A stretch of DNA of 64,000 nucleotides from NCBI GenBank assembly GCA_023955335.1, contig JAGSGF010000007.1, forward strand, positions 1 through 64,000, in the 5' to 3' direction. Source of the stretch: Yoonia sp. (lineage in GTDB: Bacteria > Pseudomonadota > Alphaproteobacteria > Rhodobacterales > Rhodobacteraceae). A program made the position numbers and the translations under genes. The notes beneath the pieces are model-generated. The model searched no databases. It saw nothing but the letters and a program-made list of their open reading frames with translations, and was not told where the DNA came from. Position 1 is the first letter of the stretch. Each line of letters opens with the position of its first letter. This document shows, piece after piece, positions 10,622 through 19,007 of this stretch.

Positions 10622-10884
10622 AGCGTTATGTTTTCGGATGTGTATTGGCCTTGGCCGCTTGTGACGAGGCTGCGATGACAACTGCCGGCGGTGGCGGGGG
10701 CTTTCGTGAGCTCCTGGTGATTGGGTCATCTATGACGTTTGAGCAATGCCGTACGCGTGGTGGCTTGATCATTCGTGATAGCGGCAGCCCGATGGTTGCC
10801 TGTGATCCAAATGTCATTCGTGCGCCTGTTCCTGTTGATGATTTTGACAACCCGACATCAAATACTGCTGCGTCTGGCGCATAA
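10618..10884 (+). CDS. Small putative lipoprotein in the carnitine operon
   Basis: An 88-residue protein that starts MKRYVFGCVLALAACDE, a lipoprotein signal with lipobox LAAC and an Asp after the cysteine. The mature part holds a five-glycine stretch, then two cysteines in FEQCRTRGGLIIRD and MVACDPNV that could form a disulfide. I do not recognise a named family. Its start overlaps the lipocalin stop (ATGA) and the dehydrogenase fusion starts 15 bases after it, so it belongs to the same operon. Function unknown. Confidence 0.72.
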   Translation: MKRYVFGCVLALAACDEAAMTTAGGGGGFRELLVIGSSMTFEQCRTRGGLIIRDSGSPMVACDPNVIRAPVPVDDFDNPTSNTAASGA

Positions 10885-10899
10885 ATAAAGGAGAACACG

Positions 10900-12354
10900 A
10901 TGGGGAAATCGGCAGCCATAATCGGCGGCGGAGTCATTGGTGGTGGCTGGGCAGCGCGTTTTTTGTTGATGGGGTGGGATGTACGGGTTTTTGACCCTGA
11001 CCCGGATGCGCAGCGTAAAATCGGCGAGGTGTTAGACAACGCGCGGCGGTCTTTGCCCGGCTTGTCCGATGTTGATCTTCCGCAAGAAGGTACGTTGTCG
11101 TTTCACGACGTAATGTCCGAGGCTGTGGACGGCGTTGCCTGGATTCAAGAAAGCGTGCCTGAGCGTCTGGAGTTGAAGCGCAAAGTCTACCAAACCTTGC
11201 AGGAACACTGCCCTGTTGATGCGATCATCGGTTCGTCCACCTCTGGGTTTAAGCCGTCTGAATTGCAGGGCTGTGCGACACGGCCAGAACAGATTGTGGT
11301 CACCCATCCGTTTAATCCGGTCTATCTTTTGCCTTTGATTGAACTGGTTCCGACGGATCAGAACCCGCCCGAGATGGTGGAAAAGGCTAAGGATATTCTG
11401 ACCAGTGTTGGGATGTACCCGCTGCATGTCCGCGCCGAAATTGATGCACATATTGCTGATCGTTTCCTGGAGGCGGTATGGCGCGAGGCGCTTTGGCTGA
11501 TCAAGGACGATATTGCGACCACGGAAGAAATTGACAACGCGATCCGCTATGGGTTTGGCTTGCGCTGGGCGCAGATGGGCCTGTTTGAAACCTACCGCAT
11601 TGCAGGCGGCGAGGCGGGCATGCGCCACTTTATCGAACAATTTGGCCCATGCCTGTCATGGCCATGGACCAAGCTGATGGATGTGCCAGAGCTGACAGAG
11701 GACCTGATTGATAAGATCGCAGGCCAATCTAACGACCAATCGGGCCATATGACCATTCGAGAGTTGGAACGCGCACGCGACAATAACCTTTTGACGATCC
11801 TGCGCGGGCTTAAGGCGCAGGACTTTGGTGCGGGCGCGTTGCTGAACGCGCAAGATGTCCGCTTGGGTCAACCTGCCGCGATGCCCGCTGATGTATCCGT
11901 GCCGTTGGAAACCATTCGCCGTGCCATTCCGTTGGATTGGACCGATTACAACGGGCACATGAGCGAGGCGCGTTATTTACAGGCCTTTGGTGATGCGACT
12001 GATCGGCTGATGGAAATCGTGGGCTGTGATGCGGATTATATCGCCAAAGGCGGCAGCTATTTCACCGCCGAGACCCACATCCGACATTTGGATGAAGTCC
12101 ACGCTGGCACGCGCATCCACATCGACACCCAAGTCCTTTTGGGGGCTGGCAAAAAGATGCATCTGTTCCACCGGATGTATGCGGATGATCGGTTGCTTGC
12201 GACGGGTGAACACATGCTGATCCATGTCAGCCTTGCAACGCGCCGTGGGTCTGAGCCGGCGCCAGATATTGCTGCCAAGCTGGGCCAGATCGCTGACGCA
12301 CATGCGACACTGCCCTTGCCCGAAGGGGCAGGCAAAGCCATTGGTGTCAGGTGA
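10900..12354 (+). CDS. lcdH: L-carnitine dehydrogenase fused to betainyl-CoA thioesterase
   Basis: A 484-residue two-domain enzyme. Residues 1 to about 320 form a 3-hydroxyacyl-CoA-dehydrogenase-like unit with the NAD-binding GGGVIGGGWAARF, an ESVPERLELK loop and HPFNPVYLLPLIELVP, matching L-carnitine dehydrogenase, which oxidises carnitine to 3-dehydrocarnitine. Residues about 330-484 are a hot-dog thioesterase with DWTDYNGHMSEARY. Such fusions are known from carnitine degradation, where the second domain hydrolyses betainyl-CoA to glycine betaine and CoA. With BKACE upstream, the whole three-step path from carnitine to glycine betaine is covered. AAGGAG precedes the ATG. The stop overlaps the next gene (GTGA). 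Confidence 0.88.
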   Translation: MGKSAAIIGGGVIGGGWAARFLLMGWDVRVFDPDPDAQRKIGEVLDNARRSLPGLSDVDLPQEGTLSFHDVMSEAVDGVAWIQESVPERLELKRKVYQTLQEHCPVDAIIGSSTSGFKPSELQGCATRPEQIVVTHPFNPVYLLPLIELVPTDQNPPEMVEKAKDILTSVGMYPLHVRAEIDAHIADRFLEAVWREALWLIKDDIATTEEIDNAIRYGFGLRWAQMGLFETYRIAGGEAGMRHFIEQFGPCLSWPWTKLMDVPELTEDLIDKIAGQSNDQSGHMTIRELERARDNNLLTILRGLKAQDFGAGALLNAQDVRLGQPAAMPADVSVPLETIRRAIPLDWTDYNGHMSEARYLQAFGDATDRLMEIVGCDADYIAKGGSYFTAETHIRHLDEVHAGTRIHIDTQVLLGAGKKMHLFHRMYADDRLLATGEHMLIHVSLATRRGSEPAPDIAAKLGQIADAHATLPLPEGAGKAIGVR

Positions 12355-13106
12355 CCCGCGCGTTGATCACTGCAGGTGCGTCGGGTATCGGCCGCGCGAT
12401 GGCGCAGGCTTATGCGGACGCCGGATTTGAGGTCTGGGTCACAGATATTGATACCGATGCGTTGAATGCGTTGCCGGAGGCGTGGCACTGCCATGCGGTA
12501 AGCGCAAATGATGAACCGGCAGTTGCCGCATTGTTTGCGCAGGTCGATGCTGCTGGCGGGCTAGATGTGCTTTGCGCAAACGCGGGCATTGCAGGACCAA
12601 CGGCAGCGATTGAGGACGTGGACCTGACTGACTGGCGGGCGTGTGTTTCTGTCAATTTGGAAGGCGCGTTTTTGGCGACCAAATACGCGGCTCCGATGAT
12701 GAAATCGGCGGGCAAGGGGGCGATTATCTATACGTCGTCGACGGCGGGTATCTATGGATATCCGAACCGTGCGCCATATGCTGCGGCCAAATGGGCGATC
12801 ATCGGGTTAATGAAAACCACTGCAATGGAATTGGGCCCGTTCGGTATCCGGGCCAATGCAATCTGTCCCGGTGCCGTCGAAGGTGACCGCATGGAAGGCG
12901 TGCTGGCGCGCGAAGCTGTGGCTAAAAACATGACCCGTGATCAAGTCTATGACGGCTACGCGGCAGGGACATCCATGCGCAGCTTTGTCGACGCATCTGA
13001 CATCGCCAACATGGCTGTTTTCCTCGGCACGGATGTATCACGCATGGTGTCAGGGCAGGTCATCTCGGTCGATGGTCACACCGAAAACCCTGACCCAAAG
13101 GTTTAG
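12351..13106 (+). CDS. Short-chain dehydrogenase/reductase
   Basis: Classical SDR of 251 residues. The cofactor loop is GASGIGRAMA, the structural NAG motif is CANAGIAGP, and the active site has SSTAGIYG with Tyr in PYAAAKWA (YxxxK). It starts with GTG, overlapping the stop of the dehydrogenase fusion by four bases, so it is coupled to the carnitine operon. The substrate is not evident. It may act on a carnitine-related hydroxy acid or reduce the acetoacetate product to 3-hydroxybutyrate; the latter is a guess from pathway position. Its end overlaps the convergent XRE regulator gene by four bases. Confidence 0.85.
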   Translation: MTRALITAGASGIGRAMAQAYADAGFEVWVTDIDTDALNALPEAWHCHAVSANDEPAVAALFAQVDAAGGLDVLCANAGIAGPTAAIEDVDLTDWRACVSVNLEGAFLATKYAAPMMKSAGKGAIIYTSSTAGIYGYPNRAPYAAAKWAIIGLMKTTAMELGPFGIRANAICPGAVEGDRMEGVLAREAVAKNMTRDQVYDGYAAGTSMRSFVDASDIANMAVFLGTDVSRMVSGQVISVDGHTENPDPKV

Positions 13107-13963
13107 GAAAGCGCGACGAGCAGTTTGTCTATGAACAGCCCGACACCACGCGACGGAATGGATGCTGCGCGGACGAGCCCGTCAAAGTGTTCCGTCATCG
13201 CGGCAATCCTGTCGCGGTCGCGGAACACCAAATAGTTTTGCCCCAAATATATCACAGCCAAGAGCGGTCCAAAGACGGTGACGGGCGCAGAAAATAACTG
13301 TCGGTGGTCAAACAGATGAAGCCGCATTGACGGATACAGTTGGGTATTCAAATCGCGCAGATTTTCCAATTGTGCGCGGCGCAAGGCCACGGGAATTCCG
13401 GTATAGTACCCCTCGGCACGGGCGAAACTGGTCAACTCGCATTCTGAAAATGCAATTTCATAGTCTGACCTTGCCTGACGCATCCATTCTAACCGATCAC
13501 GGCTGGCACCGACCGCCTGATCGGTGGTTTTGCCCAACGATGGCGCGTATTCCCACCGCAGCATCGCATCGATTTTGAGCATATCAGGCAAACCCGCAGG
13601 GACATGCCGGATTTTGTAGCCTTCCGCCTCTTGGTGCCACGCAAAAATCGCATCATCAATTAAAGTGCGGGGCGCGTGGGTCATCGACATGGCCGCGGCG
13701 ACCAACTCTGCGGCTTGTTCGGGGTGATCGGACAGGCCCAAAAGCCAATCGGCGCTTACACCTAAAGCGGCAGCACATCCGGCAACAAGCTGGGCATTGG
13801 GCAGTCGTGCTCCGGTGTCTTTGAGCAGTTGAGACAGCGTGGATCGATCCACACCTGCTTGTCGCGCCAATTTGCTTTGATTTGATCCGGCAAGCGTAAT
13901 GGCCGTTGCCAACCGACTGCGAAACAAGGCAGCTCGGGCGTTTTTGTCGATATTTGTCATCAT
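13103..13963 (-). CDS. XRE-family transcriptional regulator facing the carnitine operon
   Basis: DNA-binding protein of about 286 residues with an N-terminal Cro/CI helix-turn-helix (QSKLARQAGVDRSTLSQLL, then LPNAQLVAGCAAALGVSADWLLG). The following 200 residues contain no recognised enzyme motif and may sense a ligand. The end overlaps the carnitine operon's last gene, convergent, by four bases. Regulation of that operon is plausible from position but not shown. No clear ribosome-binding site separates the start choices; I use MMTNIDKNARAALF, while an ATG six codons upstream (13981) is possible. Confidence 0.8.
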   Translation of the reverse strand: MMTNIDKNARAALFRSRLATAITLAGSNQSKLARQAGVDRSTLSQLLKDTGARLPNAQLVAGCAAALGVSADWLLGLSDHPEQAAELVAAAMSMTHAPRTLIDDAIFAWHQEAEGYKIRHVPAGLPDMLKIDAMLRWEYAPSLGKTTDQAVGASRDRLEWMRQARSDYEIAFSECELTSFARAEGYYTGIPVALRRAQLENLRDLNTQLYPSMRLHLFDHRQLFSAPVTVFGPLLAVIYLGQNYLVFRDRDRIAAMTEHFDGLVRAASIPSRGVGLFIDKLLVALS

Positions 13964-14044
13964 TGGGGTATTTATGCACAAACTTTGATATTTGTGAACT
14001 GCTGTCTAACTGCGCATTTGATTGGTGATGGCATAGGGTAACTT

Positions 14045-14917
14045 ATGGATCACAAATTTGCTTGGCCAACTCTTGCGCTTATTATCATTGTTTACGCGGC
14101 TTGGGGGGGATTGCTTTTTGTGGACCCTTGGTGGATCGCCAGTCCAGTTTTGGGGGTCACAATCGCCCTGCAGGCGTCGCTTCAGCACGAAGTATTGCAT
14201 GGGCATCCATTTAAAAGTGCGCGTAAAAACATGGCACTAGTCTGGTTGTCCTTGTCGGTCGTCATCCCGTTTACGCGGTTTCGCGATACGCATTTGGCCC
14301 ATCACCAAGATGCGCTGCTGACTGACCCCTACGACGACCCCGAGACCAATTTCCTTGATCCGCTGGTTTGGAATAGATTGCCGCGATTGGTGCAAGGCGT
14401 GCTGCTGTTGAACAATACATTGTTGGGGCGGTTGGTCATTGGGCCGATCATTGGGTTGGTCGCGTTTACGCAAGGCGAATGGCGCAACCGGACCCCCGCA
14501 ACGATGCGCCAATGGGCCGGACATTTACCTGCAATTGGTGGGGTGCTTTGGTTTGTCAGCCTTAGTCCGTTGTCATTGTGGACCTATGGTTTTGCGGTCT
14601 ATCTGGCGTTGTCTATCCTCAAGCTGCGTACGTTCTTGGAACATCAATCGGCCGAGCGGGCATCCCACCGAAGCGTGATCGTTGAAAGAGGAGGCCTGTT
14701 CGGGTTTCTGTTTCTGAACAACAACCTACACGTCGTTCATCATATACACCCAAAGGTACCTTGGTACCGGTTGCCACAGCTTTACCGCGCCAACAAAGCG
14801 CATTATTTGCGTCGTAATGGAGGGTATGTTTACCCGTCTTATGGCGCGATTGCCCGCGCCTATGCGTGGCGCAGAAAAGATCCGGTTGCGCATCCGCTCT
14901 GGCAAAAGAAGCCCTAG
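14045..14917 (+). CDS. Membrane fatty acid desaturase family protein
   Basis: A 290-residue integral membrane di-iron enzyme. The three histidine clusters are visible: HEVLHGH (about residue 43), HLAHHQ (about 82) and HVVHH near residue 234, with hydrophobic segments between. NNNLHVVHH and PWYRLPQLYR near the end are typical of the desaturase/carotene-hydroxylase-like group in Rhodobacteraceae. It probably introduces a double bond or hydroxyl group into a membrane lipid or related chain; the substrate is not determined. The EamA gene follows in the same direction after 17 bases. Confidence 0.87.
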   Translation: MDHKFAWPTLALIIIVYAAWGGLLFVDPWWIASPVLGVTIALQASLQHEVLHGHPFKSARKNMALVWLSLSVVIPFTRFRDTHLAHHQDALLTDPYDDPETNFLDPLVWNRLPRLVQGVLLLNNTLLGRLVIGPIIGLVAFTQGEWRNRTPATMRQWAGHLPAIGGVLWFVSLSPLSLWTYGFAVYLALSILKLRTFLEHQSAERASHRSVIVERGGLFGFLFLNNNLHVVHHIHPKVPWYRLPQLYRANKAHYLRRNGGYVYPSYGAIARAYAWRRKDPVAHPLWQKKP

Positions 14918-14934
14918 GCGCGTTAAGAGCGATC

Positions 14935-15837
14935 ATGGAATTATGGATACCGATCACGCTCGGTGCGGCGCTGGCGCAGACCTTGCGGTTTATGTTGCAA
15001 AAGCAATTGAAAACCACACATCTGTCGACGGCAGGCACGACATTTGCGCGGTTCGTGTATTCGGCACCGCTGGTGGCGCTGGTTGCTTGGGCCTATGCCG
15101 CCATTTCAGGGCAGGGCGTGCCAACGGTGCCGACACAGTTTTTCGCCTATGCAATACTTGGGGGCGTCACCCAAATCCTAGGCACGGTATGTGTGGTCGC
15201 CTTGTTCATGCACCGGAACTTTGCCGTCGGGATCACGTTTAAAAAAACCGAAGTTTTGCTCAGTGCGCTGATTGGTTTTGCGGTGCTCGGTGACGTCATA
15301 AGCTTGCCGGCTTTGGGGGCGATTTTGATTGGGCTGGTCGGTGTTGTGTTGTTGTCTGACCCGCCACGCGCACAAGGATCTTGGCTGACACGTGTGTTGA
15401 ACAAAGGAACAGCACTTGGGCTGATGTCCGGCCTGATGTTTGGATTTTCGGGCAACGGATACCGCGGTGCATCGCTGTCTATTGCGGATGGTGATGTGCT
15501 TTACCGCGCGTTGATCACCTTGGCATTTGTCACAGCATTCCAAACTGCGATTATGACTGTCTGGCTGGTTTGGCGAGAAAGCGGAGAGATCATGCATGTG
15601 TTGCGTGCATGGCGGGTCGCGGGACTTGTCGGGTTGGCATCGATGGCCGGATCGCTGTGTTGGTTTACCGCGTTTACCTTGCAAAACGTGGCTTACGTCA
15701 ATGCGCTTGGACAGATTGAATTGCTGTTCTCGCTGATCATTGGCGCGTTTGTTTTTGGTGAAAAGATTGGGCCACGGGAATGGCAGGGATTGCTGATTTT
15801 GACAGCAAGCATCGTTGTGCTGGTGCTTGTCACCTAA
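14935..15837 (+). CDS. EamA/DMT-family transporter
   Basis: A 300-residue membrane protein with about ten hydrophobic segments and the internal duplication of the drug/metabolite transporter superfamily. The second half contains NALGQIELLFSLIIGAFVFGEK, the usual EamA signature (about residues 257-278). I start at MELWIPITLGAAL because the frame upstream overlaps the desaturase gene and has no membrane character. Substrate unknown. The 3' end overlaps the convergent NUDIX gene by four bases. Confidence 0.85.
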   Translation: MELWIPITLGAALAQTLRFMLQKQLKTTHLSTAGTTFARFVYSAPLVALVAWAYAAISGQGVPTVPTQFFAYAILGGVTQILGTVCVVALFMHRNFAVGITFKKTEVLLSALIGFAVLGDVISLPALGAILIGLVGVVLLSDPPRAQGSWLTRVLNKGTALGLMSGLMFGFSGNGYRGASLSIADGDVLYRALITLAFVTAFQTAIMTVWLVWRESGEIMHVLRAWRVAGLVGLASMAGSLCWFTAFTLQNVAYVNALGQIELLFSLIIGAFVFGEKIGPREWQGLLILTASIVVLVLVT

Positions 15838-16514
15838 AGCGGTGACGTGCCGTTCAGCCGATGAACAAGATGCTGTTCGTCTTCATTTGCAAAAAACGGC
15901 ACTGACGTGGGCGGCCCGACGTTGGGCAGGTATCCCATCAATTCAGCAAGCACGACTTGGGTGATGAATGGCAGATCAAAGTCGCGGGCTTTTGCGAGTG
16001 GCACCCATTGCAGATGAGAAAGCTCGTCTTCTGCCCCTGAAAAATCGTCAGGATCGGTGCAAAGATCATTTGCATCGGCCAGCAAAAACCGCGCATCAAA
16101 TCGGCGCGGTGCGCCGGTTGGTGTCACTGCGCGAAAGAAAAATGTAAGTGCGGCGGCGTTGGGTATGTGACCGGTCGCGGCAAATCCTCGCCAGCCTTGG
16201 GGTGGTGTGGGCCAAGGTGCGGCGTACCCCAAAACCTGCCCTGTTTCTTCCCAAAGTTCCCTTACCGCAGCAGCCGCAATGGCCGTGGGCGACAAGGTTG
16301 AGCGGTCGGATAATCGTGATGCACAGGCGATAGGCAGGGCTGTTGTTGCTACACTTGCATCACTTGGGTCGATTGCTCCGCCGGGAAACACGAATTTACC
16401 TGGCATGAATGCGGCTTTTGCACCGCGTTGGCCCATCAATACGGCAGGGTCTGTTGACCTGTTGCGCACGATGATCATCGTGGCGGCGTCGCGAATGGGC
16501 ACGTCGGGGGGCAT
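15834..16514 (-). CDS. NUDIX hydrolase
   Basis: NUDIX pyrophosphohydrolase of about 226 residues. The Nudix box is split by an insertion: FPGGAIDP at the start, then a stretch of about 35 residues, then AAVRELWEETGQVLG, whose REL-EE core binds the metal. This arrangement is seen in the larger RNase-L-inhibitor-like or CoA-type NUDIX proteins. I use the start MPPDVPIRDAATM, one base after the DUF983 stop. ATGs further upstream overlap DUF983. It is probably co-transcribed with DUF983. Substrate unknown. Confidence 0.82.
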   Translation of the reverse strand: MPPDVPIRDAATMIIVRNRSTDPAVLMGQRGAKAAFMPGKFVFPGGAIDPSDASVATTALPIACASRLSDRSTLSPTAIAAAAVRELWEETGQVLGYAAPWPTPPQGWRGFAATGHIPNAAALTFFFRAVTPTGAPRRFDARFLLADANDLCTDPDDFSGAEDELSHLQWVPLAKARDFDLPFITQVVLAELMGYLPNVGPPTSVPFFANEDEQHLVHRLNGTSPL

Positions 16515-16515
16515 G

Positions 16516-16896
16516 CTATGTATGGCCAAATCCATGCATCCGTCTGGACCACTGGATGGCGACAACAAGCCCTTTCATGCGGGGCAAAAGATATAAAGAC
16601 AGGCCGACACAAAAAACGCTGAACACCGTTGCCATCACCAACGGCTCTGGCCGAAAATTGGACCATGTGATGTGGATGAGGACCGCAAGCAGGTGGCCGA
16701 CCACAAGAATCGTCAAATATGCAGGGCCATCGTCCGCGCGGTGATGGTGGAAATCTTCGCCACACACAGGGCATTCATCCACAACCTTAAGGTAACCATC
16801 AAACAAATGCCCTTCACCGCAATTGGGGCAACGGCGGCGAAGCCCGCGCAATATGGCAGGTTTGGTCGGACGGTCGATGATGGCGTGATCGGTCAT
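16516..16896 (-). CDS. DUF983 zinc-ribbon membrane protein
   Basis: A 126-residue protein with the DUF983 layout: an N-terminal zinc ribbon with two CxxC pairs (CPNCGEGHLFDGYLK and CPVCGEDF), then two hydrophobic segments (about residues 55-75 and 85-105). The family is widespread in Alphaproteobacteria and often near cytochrome oxidase or NUDIX genes; its role is not known. I start at MTDHAIIDRP, six bases after a TGAGG ribosome-binding site. The NUDIX gene follows at once. Confidence 0.88.
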   Translation of the reverse strand: MTDHAIIDRPTKPAILRGLRRRCPNCGEGHLFDGYLKVVDECPVCGEDFHHHRADDGPAYLTILVVGHLLAVLIHITWSNFRPEPLVMATVFSVFCVGLSLYLLPRMKGLVVAIQWSRRMHGFGHT

Positions 16897-17090
16897 GGCG
16901 GGCCTCATTGTGGAACCTTGGCAGTTGATGAGCCTTTTAATCCCGTTTGGAAAGCCCGTTGCGGTCAATTGCGGCCCAATGCCGCAAGTGATCAAAACTT
17001 TTCAAAGAAAGTGCGACGGAAAGTTTTCGGGGCTGCGTTCAAGGAGGGTCAACAGCGCAAACGATGCGCAAACCTACAAAGGATTGAAAA

Positions 17091-17561
17091 ATGAAATCGA
17101 CAGTATTGATCGCCGCAATGGCCGCAGGCCTGACTTTAACCGCGCTGGACGTCTCGGCTGCGGGACGTGGCCTGCAACATGATGCACCTGATTTTGCGAC
17201 ATTGGACATTGATGGCAGCGGAACAGTAACCGTGGCCGAAATTGAGGCTGCAGGCCAAGCCCGCTTTGACGCGGTAGATACCGACGGCAACGGTGCTTTG
17301 TCAGTGGAAGAAATGGTTGCAGCACGCGACAATGGCGCATCTCGACGCGCTGAGCGTATGATTTCCCGGATGGACGAGAACGGCGACGGTGAATTGCAAG
17401 CCGACGAGATGACCCGTCGTGGGCCAGATGCAGAGCGCATGGTGTCGCGGGCTGACACCAACGACGACGGCGAAATTTCTGAAGAGGAATTTGATGCGGT
17501 CGTCAAAAGGCATGGCGACCGCGACCACAAGGGCCACAGAGGTGGCAAAGACCGCGGATAA
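17091..17561 (+). CDS. Secreted EF-hand protein
   Basis: A 156-residue exported protein with a signal peptide ending near VSAAG (about residue 25). Four calcium-binding loops follow: DIDGSGTVTVAE, DTDGNGALSVEE, DENGDGELQADE and DTNDDGEISEEE. All have Asp at position 1 and Glu at position 12, so all should bind calcium. The tail is basic and histidine-rich (RHGDRDHKGHRGGK). An ECF sigma operon starts 73 bases downstream in the same direction. An envelope calcium or metal sensor role in that system is inferred from position. Confidence 0.88.
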   Translation: MKSTVLIAAMAAGLTLTALDVSAAGRGLQHDAPDFATLDIDGSGTVTVAEIEAAGQARFDAVDTDGNGALSVEEMVAARDNGASRRAERMISRMDENGDGELQADEMTRRGPDAERMVSRADTNDDGEISEEEFDAVVKRHGDRDHKGHRGGKDRG

Positions 17562-17634
17562 TGAACCAAAGGGTGAGGCGCATCAGTGCCTCATCCGTTG
17601 CTGTGTTGGACGAGTGTGGATAAGATTATAACAT

Positions 17635-18219
17635 ATGACGACCCAACTGGGATCTTGGCGCGACGCACCCGACGCCGCATTGCTGCTGGCCTATGCCCAA
17701 GGGGACATGGATGCAGCGCGCGTGTTAACGGCGCGTGTGTTGCCACGGGTTCTGGCACAAGCAACGCGGATGTTGTCGGATCGCGCTGAAGCCGAGGATG
17801 TATCACAGGACGCGTTGATGCGGCTGTGGAAGATCGCGCCCGATTGGCGTCAGGACGAGGCACAAGTCACAACGTGGTTGTACCGCGTGACGGCCAATCT
17901 GTGTACGGACCGGCTGCGCAAGCGGCGCAATGTTCCGCTCGACGAGATTGCGGAACCTGCCGACCCACAGCGCAGTGCGCCGGGCCAGCTTCAAGACAAA
18001 GCACGATTTTCGGCGTTATCGGATGCGCTGGCCCAAATGCCAGAACGGCAAGCGCAAGCAGTGTCGCTGCGACATCTCGAAGGTTTGTCCAACCCGGAGA
18101 TCGCCGATGTAATGAATATCAGCCTGCGATCGGTCGAAAGCCTGACCGCACGTGGTAAACGGGCATTGACGGGCATTTTGCAAGGGCGCAAAGCTGAGTT
18201 AGGATATGATGATGACTAA
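17635..18219 (+). CDS. ECF-type RNA polymerase sigma factor
   Basis: A 194-residue sigma-70 family factor with region 2 (DRAEAEDVSQDALMRLWK, then TWLYRVTANLCTDRLR) and region 4 (ALAQMPERQAQAVSLRHLE, then SNPEIADVMNISLRSVE). No region 1 or 3 is present, so it belongs to the extracytoplasmic-function class. The next gene overlaps it by 14 bases and encodes a small membrane protein, and a third gene encodes a periplasmic metal-sensor-like protein. The arrangement matches an envelope stress or metal response unit, with the downstream products as likely control proteins. Confidence 0.92.
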   Translation: MTTQLGSWRDAPDAALLLAYAQGDMDAARVLTARVLPRVLAQATRMLSDRAEAEDVSQDALMRLWKIAPDWRQDEAQVTTWLYRVTANLCTDRLRKRRNVPLDEIAEPADPQRSAPGQLQDKARFSALSDALAQMPERQAQAVSLRHLEGLSNPEIADVMNISLRSVESLTARGKRALTGILQGRKAELGYDDD

Positions 18220-18562
18220 ATCTGATAGCGATATGATTGATGCCCTGTTTGCGCAGGCCCGAACGCAGTCGCCTGCGGTGTCTGATGATTTGATGGTGCG
18301 TGTTCTGGCGGATGCTGCTGATATGCTTGTGCACCCCGTCGTCGCGCCCAAACCAGCCTTATGGCCTACGTTTATGGAATTGATCGGCGGTTGGCCGTCT
18401 GTGGGCGGATTGGCGATGGCAGGCGTCGCTGGTATTTGGGTGGGCGTCGCGCCACCTGCGTCCGTGACAACATGGGCCGCTGATCTGATCGGGTCGCCTG
18501 TTTCGATTGATTTGCTCAGTGACACCAGTGACTATTTTGCGGAAGGCTTGCTTGATGGATAA
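18206..18562 (+). CDS. Putative anti-sigma-type single-pass membrane protein
   Basis: A 118-residue protein. The first 65 residues are polar with an acidic helix (SDSDMIDALFAQ), followed by one hydrophobic stretch (SVGGLAMAGVAGIWVGVA, about residues 74-91) and a short tail ending in SDYFAEGLLDG. No named family is recognised. The overlap with the sigma gene (14 bases) and the next gene (8 bases), together with a cytoplasmic segment followed by one membrane segment, fits an anti-sigma factor. That role is inferred. Three ATG codons stand in a row at the start, so the exact first residue is uncertain. Confidence 0.7.
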   Translation: MMMTKSDSDMIDALFAQARTQSPAVSDDLMVRVLADAADMLVHPVVAPKPALWPTFMELIGGWPSVGGLAMAGVAGIWVGVAPPASVTTWAADLIGSPVSIDLLSDTSDYFAEGLLDG

Positions 18563-19007
18563 TGAAAAATCGAAACCTAGGACCCTTGCGCGGATCGTAT
18601 TGGTTGTATCACTGGCGTTAAATGTGGCGGTCATCGGGGCTGTTGCCGGGCTTGCAGTGTCGGGGCGTAGCAACGACGGACCACCACAGCGGATGTCGTT
18701 TGAATTTGGACCTTTGGGGCGTGTTCTTGACCGCGATGATCGTCGCGCAATCAGCGCCGCAATGCGCCGCAATGGACCGCGGCCATTGTCGCGGGACGCA
18801 ATGAAGGCGCAGCTTGGGGCGATTGCGCGGGAATTGAGAGCAGAACCGTTTGACCCTGTCGCGCTTGCTGGGTTGATCGCCGAGTTGCGTGATCGGTCAA
18901 CGCGCGTGCAGCAAAATGCACAGACTGCTTTTGTCACGCATTTGGCCGCTATGTCAGCGGCTGATCGGGCAGCGCTTGCCGACAAATTGGAACGCCGCAA
19001 GCCTTAG
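18555..19007 (+). CDS. Periplasmic heavy-metal-sensor-like (Spy/CnrX-type) membrane protein
   Basis: A 150-residue protein: a short basic cytoplasmic start (MDNEKSKPRTLAR), one membrane anchor (IVLVVSLALNVAVIGAVAGL), then a helical periplasmic domain rich in Arg and Ala. The periplasmic part, with repeated helices such as RDAMKAQLGAIARELR and MSAADRAALADKLERRKP, resembles the Spy/CpxP/CnrX-like fold that binds metals or unfolded proteins. Its ATG lies inside the end of the previous gene. Together with the ECF factor it probably forms a signalling unit. No metal-binding His or Cys cluster is visible, so what it senses is open. Confidence 0.78.
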   Translation: MDNEKSKPRTLARIVLVVSLALNVAVIGAVAGLAVSGRSNDGPPQRMSFEFGPLGRVLDRDDRRAISAAMRRNGPRPLSRDAMKAQLGAIARELRAEPFDPVALAGLIAELRDRSTRVQQNAQTAFVTHLAAMSAADRAALADKLERRKP

